This document shows, one piece after another, positions 16,484 through 25,191 of a stretch of 64,000 nucleotides of DNA. The stretch lies in assembly GCF_036227485.1 (NCBI RefSeq), contig NZ_CP109479.1, forward strand, positions 9,920,001 to 9,984,000. Direction: 5' to 3'. The stretch comes from Streptomyces sp. NBC_01451. GTDB taxonomy: Bacteria; Actinomycetota; Actinomycetes; Streptomycetales; Streptomycetaceae. Under the pieces are notes generated by a model. The model did not search any database. It was not told where the DNA came from and worked only from the letters and a program-made list of their open reading frames with translations. Both the position numbers and the translations under genes were made by a program. Position 1 is the first letter of the stretch. Every line of letters starts with the position of its first letter.

Positions 16484-17380
16484 ATGACGAGGCCGGTTGT
16501 GGCCGGCCTGGACGGCTCGCGCGAGAGCATCGCCGCGGCCGACTGGGCGGCCAGGGAAGCCCTGCGCCGAAGGCTCCCGCTCCGTCTGGTGCACGCCTGG
16601 GAGGGCCTGCCGGAAGAGGGGACCGAGGCGACCCTGCCCGAACCGCGGGCACCGCAGTACCACCCACGCCGGGTGCTGCGCACCACACTGGAACTCCTGC
16701 ACGAGCGGTACCCGCGGCTGTACGTCGCCGCCGAGCAGGTGCCCAGGCAGCCCGGCGCCGCTCTGCTTGCCGAGGCGGAGAACGCCGAACTCCTTGTCAT
16801 CGGGAGCCAGGAGCCCAGCGGCGCAGGCGGATTCCTCCTGGGTTCCGTCGCGCTGGCCACCATGACCCACGTCGAGCAACCCCTCGTCCTCGTACGGGCC
16901 GGCTTCACCGCGGCGGACGAGCACCTGCCGGACTCCGCCGGAAAGCCGTCCGTCCGTGAGCCGCACCGTGACGTCGCGGTCGCCGTCGACACCGACGGAT
17001 CGCGCGACGACGTACTGGAGTTCGCGTTCCACGCCGCCGATCTGCGCGACGCACCGCTGCGGGCCGTCCACGCCTGGCATGTGCCGCTCGGCCACGGCAT
17101 CCCGGGGGACGAGGAACACGCCCGAATGCGGGGCGAGGCGGAACGGGAACTCGCGGCGCTGCTCCAGCCATGGCGCGAGAAGTACCCTTCCGTACTCGTC
17201 CGCGAGACCCTCTACGAAGGGCGCCCGGCCCATGTCCTCGTGCGGGCCGCCAACGGGGCGGGCCTGCTGGTGGTGGGCCGCCGCAGGCGGCGTGCCGCGG
17301 TCGGCTCGCACACCGGCCACGTCGCCAACGCCTTGATCCACCACGTCGACCGCCCGATCGTCCTGGTGCCCCACGACTGA
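16484..17380 (+). CDS. Universal stress protein, two tandem USP domains
   Basis: A 298-residue protein. Domain 1 (about 1-145) starts 'RPVVAGLDGSRESIAAADWA' and contains 'LLVIGSQEPSGAGGFLLGSV', in which the canonical loop glycines are partly replaced (SQEPSG). Domain 2 (about 155-298) has 'VAVAVDTDGSRDDVLEFAFH', 'QPWREKYPSVLVRETLYEG' and 'LLVVGRRRRRAAVGSHTGHV'. ATG 16484 with GAGGTGA upstream is chosen; the long open frame before it runs through other genes. The replaced loop suggests that ATP binding in domain 1 may be lost. It has no clear own operator, so it may once have been read through from the pseudogene upstream. Confidence 0.92.
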   Translation: MTRPVVAGLDGSRESIAAADWAAREALRRRLPLRLVHAWEGLPEEGTEATLPEPRAPQYHPRRVLRTTLELLHERYPRLYVAAEQVPRQPGAALLAEAENAELLVIGSQEPSGAGGFLLGSVALATMTHVEQPLVLVRAGFTAADEHLPDSAGKPSVREPHRDVAVAVDTDGSRDDVLEFAFHAADLRDAPLRAVHAWHVPLGHGIPGDEEHARMRGEAERELAALLQPWREKYPSVLVRETLYEGRPAHVLVRAANGAGLLVVGRRRRRAAVGSHTGHVANALIHHVDRPIVLVPHD

Positions 17381-17423
17381 CGGCGCATTTCGCGGCCCTG
17401 GTGAGAGCCCTTGCGGGTGGCGG

Positions 17424-17457
17424 GGGCCGTCCGGCCCTGGTGAGGGACCTGCGGCCC
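17424..17457 (+). promoter_or_regulatory. Tandem DevR/OsdR-like boxes upstream of the Acg pseudogene
   Basis: GGGCCGTCCGGCCC (17424-17437) and GGGACCTGCGGCCC (17444-17457) have centres 20 bp apart. The second box ends 64 bases before the nitroreductase start at 17522. Confidence 0.62.
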
Positions 17458-17521
17458 ATGCGTTGTTCCGTCCGAGAGAACGAGCCTGAGAGCAGGAAGC
17501 CAGAGAAGGGCGGCACCCGTC

Positions 17522-18308
17522 ATGCCCGTCCTGTCCACGTCCCTCGGCCACGCGTCCGTCCATCTCGTCCGCGCCGCCGTCACCGCGCCCTCGCTGTACA
17601 ACACCCAACCGTGGACCTTCGTCGCCGAGGCCGGGGACAGAGGCCTGGAACTGCACGCGGACGTCACCGTCGGCTCACGCACACGGACCCGCACGGCCGC
17701 GAAATTGTTGTCAGCTGAGGCGCCGCCCCGCACTGAGTCGACGATCGCGCGGGCCGACGTCACCTCGCGAGCTGGTCCGGGCCGGTGAGGACGCCCAACC
17801 GTCCGATCCGGGGTGCGCCGCCGAACGGGGCCGCTGGACCGGGCGGCTCGTGCAGCAGCGCGCCGACGCGGTTCCCGCCGACAGCACGCATTCGGACAGC
17901 ACATCGTGCGCCGTACGGGACTGTTCCGACCTCGCCCGGATGTTCCTGTCGTCACCACGGCGTTGGTCGGCGCGGACGGGCCTGTTCGTTGTGCTGAGCA
18001 CGGAGCGCGACGGCCGGTCGGACTGGCTCCGAGCAGGCAAGGCTCTGGAGCGGATCCTGCTGTACGCGGCTACCCACGGGGTGATGGCGGCGTTCCACAC
18101 CCAGCCCCTCGAACGTCCGGAGCTACGGGCGCACGTGCGCCGGACACTGCGCGCGGGAGAGTTCCCGCGGGTGATCCTCCGCCTCGGACGCGTACCGTAC
18201 GGCTACGCCCTGCCCCGGCGCCCCGGTGACGGAGGTGCTCAAGCCGAGCGGCTCCTGGAACCCTTCGGCGAGGTATACGGCTGTTCGGTCCCTGGGGCCG
18301 GCCGGTGA
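17522..18308 (+). pseudogene. Broken Acg-family nitroreductase
   Basis: The N-terminal part from ATG 17522 reads 'VHLVRAAVTAPSLYNTQPWT', the FMN-binding start of Acg proteins. A frameshift occurs around 17665-17700: the neighbouring frame carries the expected 'DPHGREIVVS' and then stops. A central deletion follows. The C-terminal half, in a third frame from about 17850, has 'SDWLRAGKALERILLYAATH' and 'PRVILRLGRVPYGYALPRRP'. Total remaining length is about 260 residues against about 330 normally. Together with the pseudogene at 1-812 this makes both Acg copies in the window broken. Confidence 0.8.
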
Positions 18309-18585
18309 GGCAGCGCTGGAGGCCGCTCTGTACGGGTTCGGGCGACGGCCGGCTGCTCGGCCGCGCGGATCCAGGGCATGACCGGCTCACCAGCCGGCCC
18401 GACCACGGCACGATGCCCTCCCAGGCCGCCGTGTCGCCACGCCTGGCCGTCGGAGGTGTACGAAATCGTGCCCGACCTGGATGGGGGAGCGAGCGGGTCG
18501 TCCGGTACTCCGATGACGGCCATGAGCGACAACCATGCGAACCCGGGGCTACAGGTGAGTCGAGGCGCAGAACTCTTCCGCCACA

Positions 18586-18621
18586 GGGACCGCTGGCCGG
18601 CTCTTTGGGACCTTCGGTCCC
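18586..18621 (+). promoter_or_regulatory. Tandem DevR/OsdR-like boxes upstream of USP
   Basis: GGGACCGCTGGCCG (18586-18599) and the 15-bp palindrome GGGACCTTCGGTCCC (18607-18621) have centres about 21 bp apart. The second ends 62 bases before the USP ATG and is the copy closest to the mycobacterial GGGAC...GTCCC form. Confidence 0.65.
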
Positions 18622-18683
18622 TCGTGCCGCAGACGCGAAGGACACAAGAGTGGGAGGACCACATCTTCGAAGGAGACCCACTC

Positions 18684-19577
18684 ATGTCCCGTACCATCAC
18701 CGTTGGTCTTGACGGCTCGAACGAAAGCCTCGCTGCGGCTGATTGGGCCGCGCGTGAGGCCGCGATGTACGGGATTCCCCTCCGTGTCGTGCACGCGGGG
18801 GAACAACAGCCCCACGAGTACGTGCCGTTCGCGGGCGAGCGGATTCCCCTGCCGGGAACGGACCGGTCCGCCCGCCTGCTGGCCGAGGCGAAGGCCCGGC
18901 TGGCCCACCGCCACTCCGGTGTACAAGTGACTGCCGAGCAGATCGCCGGCCGTCCGGTGAACGCGTTGATCGCCGCCGCGGGGGAGGCCGAAGTCCTCGT
19001 CCTCGGATCGCGGGGCCTGGGCAAGGTGGCGGGAGCCATGCTCGGTTCCGTGGCGCTGGCCGTGGTCGCCCGAGCCGAGCGGCCGGTCGTCCTGGTCCGT
19101 GCCATGGAGGACATCGGGCCGGAAGGTCGACCGGAAGCGTTCGAGGAGGCCGACGCGGCCACCCCGTACCGTGATGTGGTGCTGGGACTGGACCTGCGCG
19201 CTCCCGACGACCACGTCCTGGAATTCGCGTTCGACGCCGCGTCCAGGCGTGCCACCAGGCTGCGGGTGATCCACGGTTGGGGCGGCGTGATCTCCCCCTC
19301 CGCTCTCGCAGGTGACGCCGGTCCGGCCCAGGACGGGCAGACAGCGGTGGCCGCAGTGCTCCACCCCTGGCGGGACAAGTTTCCTGGCGTAGAGGTGACG
19401 GAAGAGGCCGTCATCGGCGATGCCGGTGCGCACCTGGTGGACGTCTCGCAAGACGCCTCGATGATCGTCGTCGGGCGCCGCAACCGCACGGTCGCGCTCG
19501 GCTCGCGCATCGGTCCGGTGGCCAGCACGGTCCTCCAGCACGCGGTGGCACCGGTCGCGGTGGTGCCGCACGACTGA
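18684..19577 (+). CDS. Universal stress protein, two tandem USP domains
   Basis: A 297-residue protein. Domain 1 (about 1-145) starts 'TITVGLDGSNESLAAADWAA' and carries the intact loop 'GSRGLGKVAGAMLGSVALAV' with 'RPVVLVRA'. Domain 2 (about 160-297) has 'YRDVVLGLDLRAPDDHVLEF', 'HPWRDKFPGVEVTEEAVIGD' and 'IVVGRRNRTVALGSRIGPVA'. AGGAG lies about 10 bases before ATG 18684. It is monocistronic behind a strong operator pair and very similar in plan to the USP at 16484. Confidence 0.94.
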   Translation: MSRTITVGLDGSNESLAAADWAAREAAMYGIPLRVVHAGEQQPHEYVPFAGERIPLPGTDRSARLLAEAKARLAHRHSGVQVTAEQIAGRPVNALIAAAGEAEVLVLGSRGLGKVAGAMLGSVALAVVARAERPVVLVRAMEDIGPEGRPEAFEEADAATPYRDVVLGLDLRAPDDHVLEFAFDAASRRATRLRVIHGWGGVISPSALAGDAGPAQDGQTAVAAVLHPWRDKFPGVEVTEEAVIGDAGAHLVDVSQDASMIVVGRRNRTVALGSRIGPVASTVLQHAVAPVAVVPHD

Positions 19578-19609
19578 CGGCGTTCGCGCGGATCGGTGAC
19601 CAGCCACGG

Positions 19610-19735
19610 CTAGCCGGTGCCGACCACGCTCCAACCGGTGTGCGTGTCGGGGTCGATGACGTCGGCCTCGTAGACGGCGGCGGCCCCCGCACCCCCGGCC
19701 TGCCGAGTGTGTCGGGTCGGTGCGGCGTCACCACG
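19610..19735 (-). pseudogene. C-terminal scrap of a PPOX-family protein
   Basis: The minus frame ends with 'AVYEADVIDPDTHTGWSV' and a TAG at 19610-19612. This is the conserved 'FEAD...THTGWSV' block of the PPOX proteins seen elsewhere in the window. Nothing recognisable precedes it beyond about 30 codons. The rest of 19578-20233 shows no gene I can support. Confidence 0.5.
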
Positions 19736-20233
19736 GGTAAAGGCTCCATCGCCCAAGGTCGGCGCCACCCAGTGGGCAAATTCATGTGCAGTCCCTTACG
19801 CGTGCTGTGTTCTCGGGCGCCGTGACGTGCTTGTCCGCCTCTCCCTGTGCTGCCGGCCTTCCACGTTGAGCGGTGCGCGCCGTGGGCGACTTCCACGTGC
19901 CTGACCCGCGTCTGGCGCCGGCATCGGCGGCCACGGGGGCGGTGTCGATCGGCCGCCTCCAGATGTTCCTGGGCGATGCCGACGTGGTACCGGCCGGGCA
20001 GAATCCGCCGTTCCAGGCAGTCACGGCACTCGGTGTGTCTGTGCCGTTGACTTCGGAGCTCACCGGGGTTGTCCGTCTGCCGAGTTCCGCGAGGGACGAT
20101 CAGAGGCTGCTGGACCGTCCGGCGATCCGATCGAGCAGGTTGTCCCGGATCTCGATCAGACGGCCTCGCCGGGACGGCTCGGGCCGGAGGAGTGAAGACC
20201 GGACGCAGCCTGTCTCCCGTACTGTGGCTCCGC

Positions 20234-21139
20234 ATGACCGACTTCGATATGAAGATCACCGCGGAGCTGGTGCGCGACCTTCTCAAGGACCAGCATCCGG
20301 ACCTCGCGGGGCTGCCCATCCGGGAGGTAGCGGGCGGTTGGGGCAACCAGATGTGGCGCGTCGGGGATGAGTTGGCCGTACGCATGCCGCGCACGGAAGA
20401 GGCACCGGACCTCCTGCGGAAGGAGTGCCGTTGGCTGCCTGTCCTGGCCCCGCGTCTTCCGCTCCCGGTTCCGACTCCTGTGCGGATCGGCGAACCGTCC
20501 GCGCGCTTCCCGAGGCCCTGGGCCGTCATGACGTGGGTTCCCGGCGAGCCACTCGACTGCACCACGATCAGCCGCGGCAACCATGCGGCCGACGCTCTGG
20601 CGGGCTTCCTCCGGGCGCTCCATGCGGAGGCACCCGCTGAGGCGCCGGCCAGTCTGGACCGCGGCGGTCACCCCAAGAAGTGCACGGACGGTTTCGAGAA
20701 TTTCTTGCAAGCCATTGATCCCGGCGGCTTTACCGCCGACACCCCGGCCGTCCGGGCCGTCTGGGACGATGCTGTCGCGGCCCCCGAGTGGGAGGGGCCA
20801 CCGGTATGGCTGCACGGTGACCTCCATCCCGCGAATGTCGTCGTCACGGACGGGACACTCTCGGGCGTGATCGATTTCGATTCCATGTTCGCCGGCGATC
20901 CGGCGTGGGACCTCGCAGCCGCCTGGCTGCTGCTTCCCGCCGGCGTGGCCTCGCGGTTCTTCGACACGTACGCGCAGGCAGACGAGGCGGCGATCCGGCG
21001 CGCCCGCGGGCTGGCCGCTGTGAAATGCCTCTTCCTGATACTCATGGGGCAGAACGGAGATCGGGGCCTTCCCGGCGGCAAGCCGAACTGGGGACCTGTA
21101 GGCCGGGCGGCACTTGATCGTGTTCTGAAGGGCGTCTGA
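20234..21139 (+). CDS. Aminoglycoside phosphotransferase (APH) family kinase
   Basis: A 301-residue protein-kinase-like phosphotransferase. The nucleotide loop region is 'VAGGWGNQMWRVGDELAVRM', the catalytic loop is 'VWLHGDLHPANVVV' (HGD..P.N), and the metal-binding motif is 'GVIDFDSMFAGDPAWDLA' (DFD). APH-family enzymes phosphorylate small hydroxylated molecules (antibiotics, sugars, choline); the substrate cannot be read and resistance should not be assumed. No Shine-Dalgarno precedes ATG 20234, and a TACTGT hexamer lies about 15 bases upstream, so a leaderless transcript is possible. Genes around it are unrelated. Confidence 0.88.
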   Translation: MTDFDMKITAELVRDLLKDQHPDLAGLPIREVAGGWGNQMWRVGDELAVRMPRTEEAPDLLRKECRWLPVLAPRLPLPVPTPVRIGEPSARFPRPWAVMTWVPGEPLDCTTISRGNHAADALAGFLRALHAEAPAEAPASLDRGGHPKKCTDGFENFLQAIDPGGFTADTPAVRAVWDDAVAAPEWEGPPVWLHGDLHPANVVVTDGTLSGVIDFDSMFAGDPAWDLAAAWLLLPAGVASRFFDTYAQADEAAIRRARGLAAVKCLFLILMGQNGDRGLPGGKPNWGPVGRAALDRVLKGV

Positions 21140-21752
21140 TACACGCTTCTATTCTTTGAACCCGCGCCAGCTCTTGGCCGAGGACCATGCGGACCATCCA
21201 CCTCCGCGGGTTCATCGCTCGCGCCGCGTGGTGAGGATGCCAAGGTCCACGGCCGTGTGCAGCCCGTTCCTCCGATCGATCCGGCGGAGCTTGCCTTCGG
21301 TTCCAGCCAGGCCGACCCGGAGTCCTTCAACAGGTACCGATGGAGACCTTGCGCTTCTCAAAGTGCGCGAGGGAAGCGTCCCGTTCCTTCTTCGTGGAGG
21401 TCCGATAATCATCGCCGGGTCGGGTGGCCCTGCGACGGGCGATTACGGTGCGTTGGGGGTGACCGTGCGGGCGCGGACGGCCGTGAAACGGGCCGCATGC
21501 CCGGCGTGCGGGACGCTGTCGGCTCGGGTGCCAGCCGGTACGTACGTCGGCTCGCCGACAGCGCGGTCGGCGAAGTGCCGGCCGGCAGGAAGTATTCGAA
21601 TGTCTCGCGGTGATGCCGGCAGGCCGGGTCGGCGCACGCTGGTCCCCAACCCCGACGGCCGCGGTGAGCAGATCGACGCCGCTGCGGCTGGTCCGCGGTG
21701 TCGGGTGAGAACTCGGGAGCGCCCGATGCGGGGGCCCGGGACAATGATTGGC
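21140..21752 (+). other. Intergenic stretch with transposase scrap
   Basis: About 610 bases with no intact gene. Its only recognisable content is the ISL3-like fragment at 21490-21600. An ATG at 21744, in frame with the DUF1152 gene, is a possible alternative start for that gene. Confidence 0.4.
21490..21600 (+). mobile_element. ISL3-family transposase N-terminal remnant
   Basis: One frame reads 'CPACGTLSARV', the zinc-ribbon start of ISL3 transposases. After a frameshift the adjacent frame continues 'SRYVRRLADSAVGEVP', the next conserved block of that family. About 35 codons survive and no ends are visible. Confidence 0.55.
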
Positions 21753-22712
21753 ATGACGTCTCTCCAGGCCAACCCGCTGTTCACTCGACTCGCCGATGCC
21801 GAACGGATCCTCGTCGCGGGCGCGGGTGGCGGATTCGACATCTACTCCGGTCTGCCGTTGGCCCTTTCCCTCTTGCACCAGGGCAAGGAGGTGCATCTCG
21901 CGAACCTCTCCTTCAGTGCCCTTGAGGGTCTTCCGCTCGACGACTGGGTCGCCCCCGATCTGGCGGCGATCACTCCCGACTCCGCTTTGCACCAGAGCTA
22001 TTTCCCCGAGCGGACCCTCGCTCAGTGGCTGCGACGGCACGGCTACCCATCCACCGTCTACGCCTTTCCCCAGACCGGGGTACGCCCGCTGCGCGCCGCC
22101 TACCAAGCGCTGATCGAGTTGCACCGCATCGACGCCGTGGTGCTGGTCGACGGTGGTACGGACATTCTGATGCGCGGTGACGAAGCCGGGCTCGGCACTC
22201 CGGAAGAGGACCTGGCCAGCGTGGCGGCGCTGGCCGCGTTGGACGACATACCGATCCGCCTCGTCGTCTCAGTCGGCTTCGGTGTGGACGCCTACCACGG
22301 CGTGAACCACGTGCAGGTGCTGGAGAACATCGCTGCGCTGGAGCGCGACGGCGCCTACCTCGGTGCGTTCTCGATACCGCGGGCCACTCGTGAGGGCGCT
22401 CTCTACCTTGACGCGGTGACGCACGCTCAGTACCACACCCCGGAGCACCCCAGCATCGTCAACGGTTCCATCGCGGCGGCCGTGCGCGGCTCGTTCGGCG
22501 ATGTCAGGTTCACTGACCGTACCCGGGGCAGCGAGTTGTTCGTGAACCCGCTGATGTCCCTGTACTTCGCCTTCGAACTCCCGGGCCTGGCAGCCCGCTG
22601 CCTCTACCTGGACCGGATCGAGGACACCCACCTGATGCGTCAGGTCCATTCGCGGATAGTCGAGTTCCGCGAGTCCACAGTCACTCGCCCACCCCGTGGC
22701 TTCCCGCACTGA
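21753..22712 (+). CDS. DUF1152 domain protein
   Basis: A 319-residue protein with an N-terminal Rossmann-like glycine motif ('ILVAGAGGGFDIYSGLPLAL'), 'VVLVDGGTDILMRGDEAGLG', 'EEDLASVAALAALDDIPIRL', 'HGVNHVQVLENIAALERDGA' and 'FVNPLMSLYFAFELPGLAAR'. These are the features of DUF1152 proteins, whose biochemical function is not established. ATG 21753 (or 21744) is the start. It converges with the desaturase operon across about 210 bases without another gene. Confidence 0.85.
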   Translation: MTSLQANPLFTRLADAERILVAGAGGGFDIYSGLPLALSLLHQGKEVHLANLSFSALEGLPLDDWVAPDLAAITPDSALHQSYFPERTLAQWLRRHGYPSTVYAFPQTGVRPLRAAYQALIELHRIDAVVLVDGGTDILMRGDEAGLGTPEEDLASVAALAALDDIPIRLVVSVGFGVDAYHGVNHVQVLENIAALERDGAYLGAFSIPRATREGALYLDAVTHAQYHTPEHPSIVNGSIAAAVRGSFGDVRFTDRTRGSELFVNPLMSLYFAFELPGLAARCLYLDRIEDTHLMRQVHSRIVEFRESTVTRPPRGFPH

Positions 22713-22922
22713 TGACCAGGCCGATGGTGCGCTGCCCGGTCCCCTCGCCCCGTCCAGGCAGCGCAGCCGGACGCCGAGCTGCCAGGATGCCGTGTCGTAC
22801 GGGCCGATGCCGCAACCACCCGCCACCCGCTGCCCGCCGTCCGCCGTCGGCAACGGATCTCACTGAACCCGGCGGTGGCGCCGGTACGGCCGGAAGATCT
22901 GAACCAGTACCAGTACCGGGGG

Positions 22923-24041
22923 TCAGGCCGCGACGAGCTCCTGCTCGCGGTCCGGGGTCTTGACCTTGGGCTTCTTGTTCGGCAGCGAGAGCCGGAAGAC
23001 CTTGTGCCACGCCGAGAACACCTGCTTGGGCAGCGGCCCGGTGACGTACTCCAGCTCGTACTTGTCGAACAGTGCGCGTACCTTCACCGCGACCTCGGCA
23101 TACCGGTTGCTCGGCAGGTCCGGGAACAGGTGGTGCTCGATCTGGTGCGACAGGTTGCCGGTCATGAAGTGCATGGCCTTGCTGCCGCTGATGTTGGCCG
23201 AGCCCATCATCTGGCGCAGGTACCACTGGCCGCGTGTCTCGCCCTTGATCGATCGGCGCTCGAAGACCTGCACGCCCTCCGGGAAGTGCCCGCACATGAT
23301 CACCGAGTGGGTCCAGACGTTGCGGACCAGGTTCGCGGTGAACGTGGCGGCGAGCGTGGTGAGGAACGACGGGCCCGACAGCAGCGGGTGGATCACGTAG
23401 TCCTTGAGTACCTGCTTGCGGATCTTGCGGCCCACGGCCCTGGCCCGCGCGCGGAACTCCGGGTTGTTGCGGCGGCGCTTGTGCAGGTTCTTGCCGAGCT
23501 CCAGGTCGTACGCTGCGATGCCGTACTCGAAGAAGCAGGCGTTGATGAAGTTCCACAGCGGCTGGCCGAGGTGGAACGGGTGCCACCTCTGGTCCTCGTC
23601 GACGCGCATGATGCCGTAGCCGAGGTCGTTGTCCTTGCCGATCACGTTGGTGTACGTGTGGTGCAGCTCGTTGTGCGAGTGCTTCCACTGCTCGGACGGC
23701 GAGACGTGATCCCACTCCCAGGTGGTGGAGTGGATCTTCGGGTCCCGCATCCAGTCCCACTGGCCGTGCAGGATGTTGTGGCCGATCTCCATGTTGTCCA
23801 TGATCTTCGCCACGGACAGGCCGGCGGTGCCGATCAGCCACGCGGGCGGGAAGATCGAGAACAGCAGCACGCCCCTGCTGACCAGTTCGAGCTTGCGCTG
23901 CGCCGAGATGACCTTGCGGATGTAGGCGGCGTCCTTCTCGCCGCGGTCGGCGATCACCTCGTCGCGGATCGCGTCCAGCTCGCGGCCGAGCTCCTCGATC
24001 TGCTCCGTGGTCAGGTGGGCGGTGGGGTCGGTGGCGGTCAA
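22923..24041 (-). CDS. Membrane fatty acyl-CoA desaturase
   Basis: A 372-residue FA-desaturase. The three histidine boxes that hold the di-iron centre are visible: 'GHNILHGQWDW' (about 100), 'HSHNELHHTYTN' (about 135) and 'HQIEHHLFPDLPS' (about 310). Hydrophobic segments lie around 60-90 and 205-235. It should introduce a double bond into a fatty acyl chain using O2 and electrons from the neighbouring reductase (DesA3-type). TTG 24041 is chosen because AGGAG lies six bases upstream and the start is 7 bases after the reductase stop. The pair makes a complete desaturase system. Confidence 0.92.
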   Translation of the reverse strand: MTATDPTAHLTTEQIEELGRELDAIRDEVIADRGEKDAAYIRKVISAQRKLELVSRGVLLFSIFPPAWLIGTAGLSVAKIMDNMEIGHNILHGQWDWMRDPKIHSTTWEWDHVSPSEQWKHSHNELHHTYTNVIGKDNDLGYGIMRVDEDQRWHPFHLGQPLWNFINACFFEYGIAAYDLELGKNLHKRRRNNPEFRARARAVGRKIRKQVLKDYVIHPLLSGPSFLTTLAATFTANLVRNVWTHSVIMCGHFPEGVQVFERRSIKGETRGQWYLRQMMGSANISGSKAMHFMTGNLSHQIEHHLFPDLPSNRYAEVAVKVRALFDKYELEYVTGPLPKQVFSAWHKVFRLSLPNKKPKVKTPDREQELVAA

Positions 24042-24048
24042 GGTGCTC

Positions 24049-25104
24049 CTACCGTTCGATGTCGCAGGGGCCCGCCGCGGCGGACACGCAGGTCTGGATG
24101 AGGACGCCCGGCTCGGCCTCGGTGATCTCGCCGGTGCGCAGGTCGCGGACGGCGCCCGCCTTGAGTGGCGTGACGCAGCCGAAGCAGATGCCCATGCGGC
24201 ACCCGGAGGGCATGAGCACGCCGGCCTCTTCGCCGATGTCCAGCAACGGCGTGGCGCCGTCCGCGTCGACGGTCTTGCCGGTGGCGCTGAACGTGACCTC
24301 GCCGCCGTCGCCGGTGACGACGACACTGGGGCGGAAGCGTTCGGTGTGCAGGCGCTCTTGTACGCCGTGCTCGGTCCAGTGCTCTTCGGCGGCGTCGAGC
24401 AGGCCCCCGGGCCCGCAGGCCCAGGTCTCGCGCTCGGCCCAGTCGGGCACCAGTTCGTGGAGGCGGGCGATGTCGAGCATGCCGTCCGTCTCCGTGTGCA
24501 CCTCGGTGAGCTGCAACTTCTTGTCCGCGACCAGGTCGTGCAGTTCGTTGCGGAAGATCACGTCCTGCGGCTGTGGCGCGCAGTGGACCATGACGACGTC
24601 GTCGAACTCGGTGTCGCGCAGCATGCCCATCACGGGAGTGATGCCGCTGCCGGCTGTCAGGTAGAGCACCTTGGCGGGCTTGGCCTGCGGCAGCACGAAG
24701 TCACCGGTCGCCTGGTCGAGCTGGATCAGGGTGCCCGGTTGCGCCCTGCGGACCAGGTGGTTGCTGACCTTGCCGTCCGGGATCGCCTTCACTGTGATCG
24801 TTACGCGGCCGTCCTGGCGGTTCGTCGGCGAGGTGAGGGAGTAGGCACGCCACAGGCGCACCCCGTCGACGTCGACCCCGATCCGCACGTACTGACCGGC
24901 TGTGTGGCCGCGCCAGCCCCGTCCCGGCCTGATCACGATGGTCGCGGCGTCACCGGTCTCGGGGTGCACGGCCTCGATGCGCCCACGCAGGTCGGCGCCC
25001 GCACGAAGCGGGCTGACCAGGTCGAGGTAGTCCGACGGCAACAGCGGCGTCGTGACCATCTCCAGCAGTTTCCACGCCCTGGTGCGGAGGGCTGTACTCG
25101 TCAT
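24049..25104 (-). CDS. Ferredoxin reductase with C-terminal 2Fe-2S domain
   Basis: A 351-residue flavo-iron-sulfur reductase. The FAD-binding domain is about 40-140 ('GQYVRIGVDVDGVRLWRAYS'), the NAD-binding domain about 145-250 ('LYLTAGSGITPVMGMLRD'), and the plant-type [2Fe-2S] ferredoxin domain about 265-351 with cysteines in 'CRMGICFGCVTPLK' and 'IQTCVSA'. This is the layout of Rv3230c, the electron donor of DesA3. It is transcribed as an operon with the desaturase and divergently from a PucR regulator, with an inverted repeat between. Confidence 0.93.
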   Translation of the reverse strand: MTSTALRTRAWKLLEMVTTPLLPSDYLDLVSPLRAGADLRGRIEAVHPETGDAATIVIRPGRGWRGHTAGQYVRIGVDVDGVRLWRAYSLTSPTNRQDGRVTITVKAIPDGKVSNHLVRRAQPGTLIQLDQATGDFVLPQAKPAKVLYLTAGSGITPVMGMLRDTEFDDVVMVHCAPQPQDVIFRNELHDLVADKKLQLTEVHTETDGMLDIARLHELVPDWAERETWACGPGGLLDAAEEHWTEHGVQERLHTERFRPSVVVTGDGGEVTFSATGKTVDADGATPLLDIGEEAGVLMPSGCRMGICFGCVTPLKAGAVRDLRTGEITEAEPGVLIQTCVSAAAGPCDIER

Positions 25105-25130
25105 GACTCCAGCTTGCTGCGCCTCAAGGC

Positions 25131-25156
25131 GTAAAGTCCTGACCACAGGACGTAAA
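25131..25156. promoter_or_regulatory. Inverted-repeat operator in the desaturase/PucR divergon
   Basis: GTCCTG-ACCA-CAGGAC (25136-25151) is a perfect 6-4-6 inverted repeat. It is flanked on both sides by a direct GTAAA (25131 and 25152). It lies 32 bases from the reductase start and about 40 from the regulator start, so it is well placed to control both directions. Confidence 0.55.
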
Positions 25157-25191
25157 TCTGGTCGGCCGAATTGTTCGCAGGGAATAGAAAC

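Noticed and set aside
15723..17714. The string TTGTTGTCAG occurs at the start of the USP pseudogene and again inside the Acg pseudogene, suggesting a shared insertion scar.
   Set aside because: In the Acg gene it encodes the expected 'REIVVS' block, so it is native there; ten matching bases alone are not evidence of an element.
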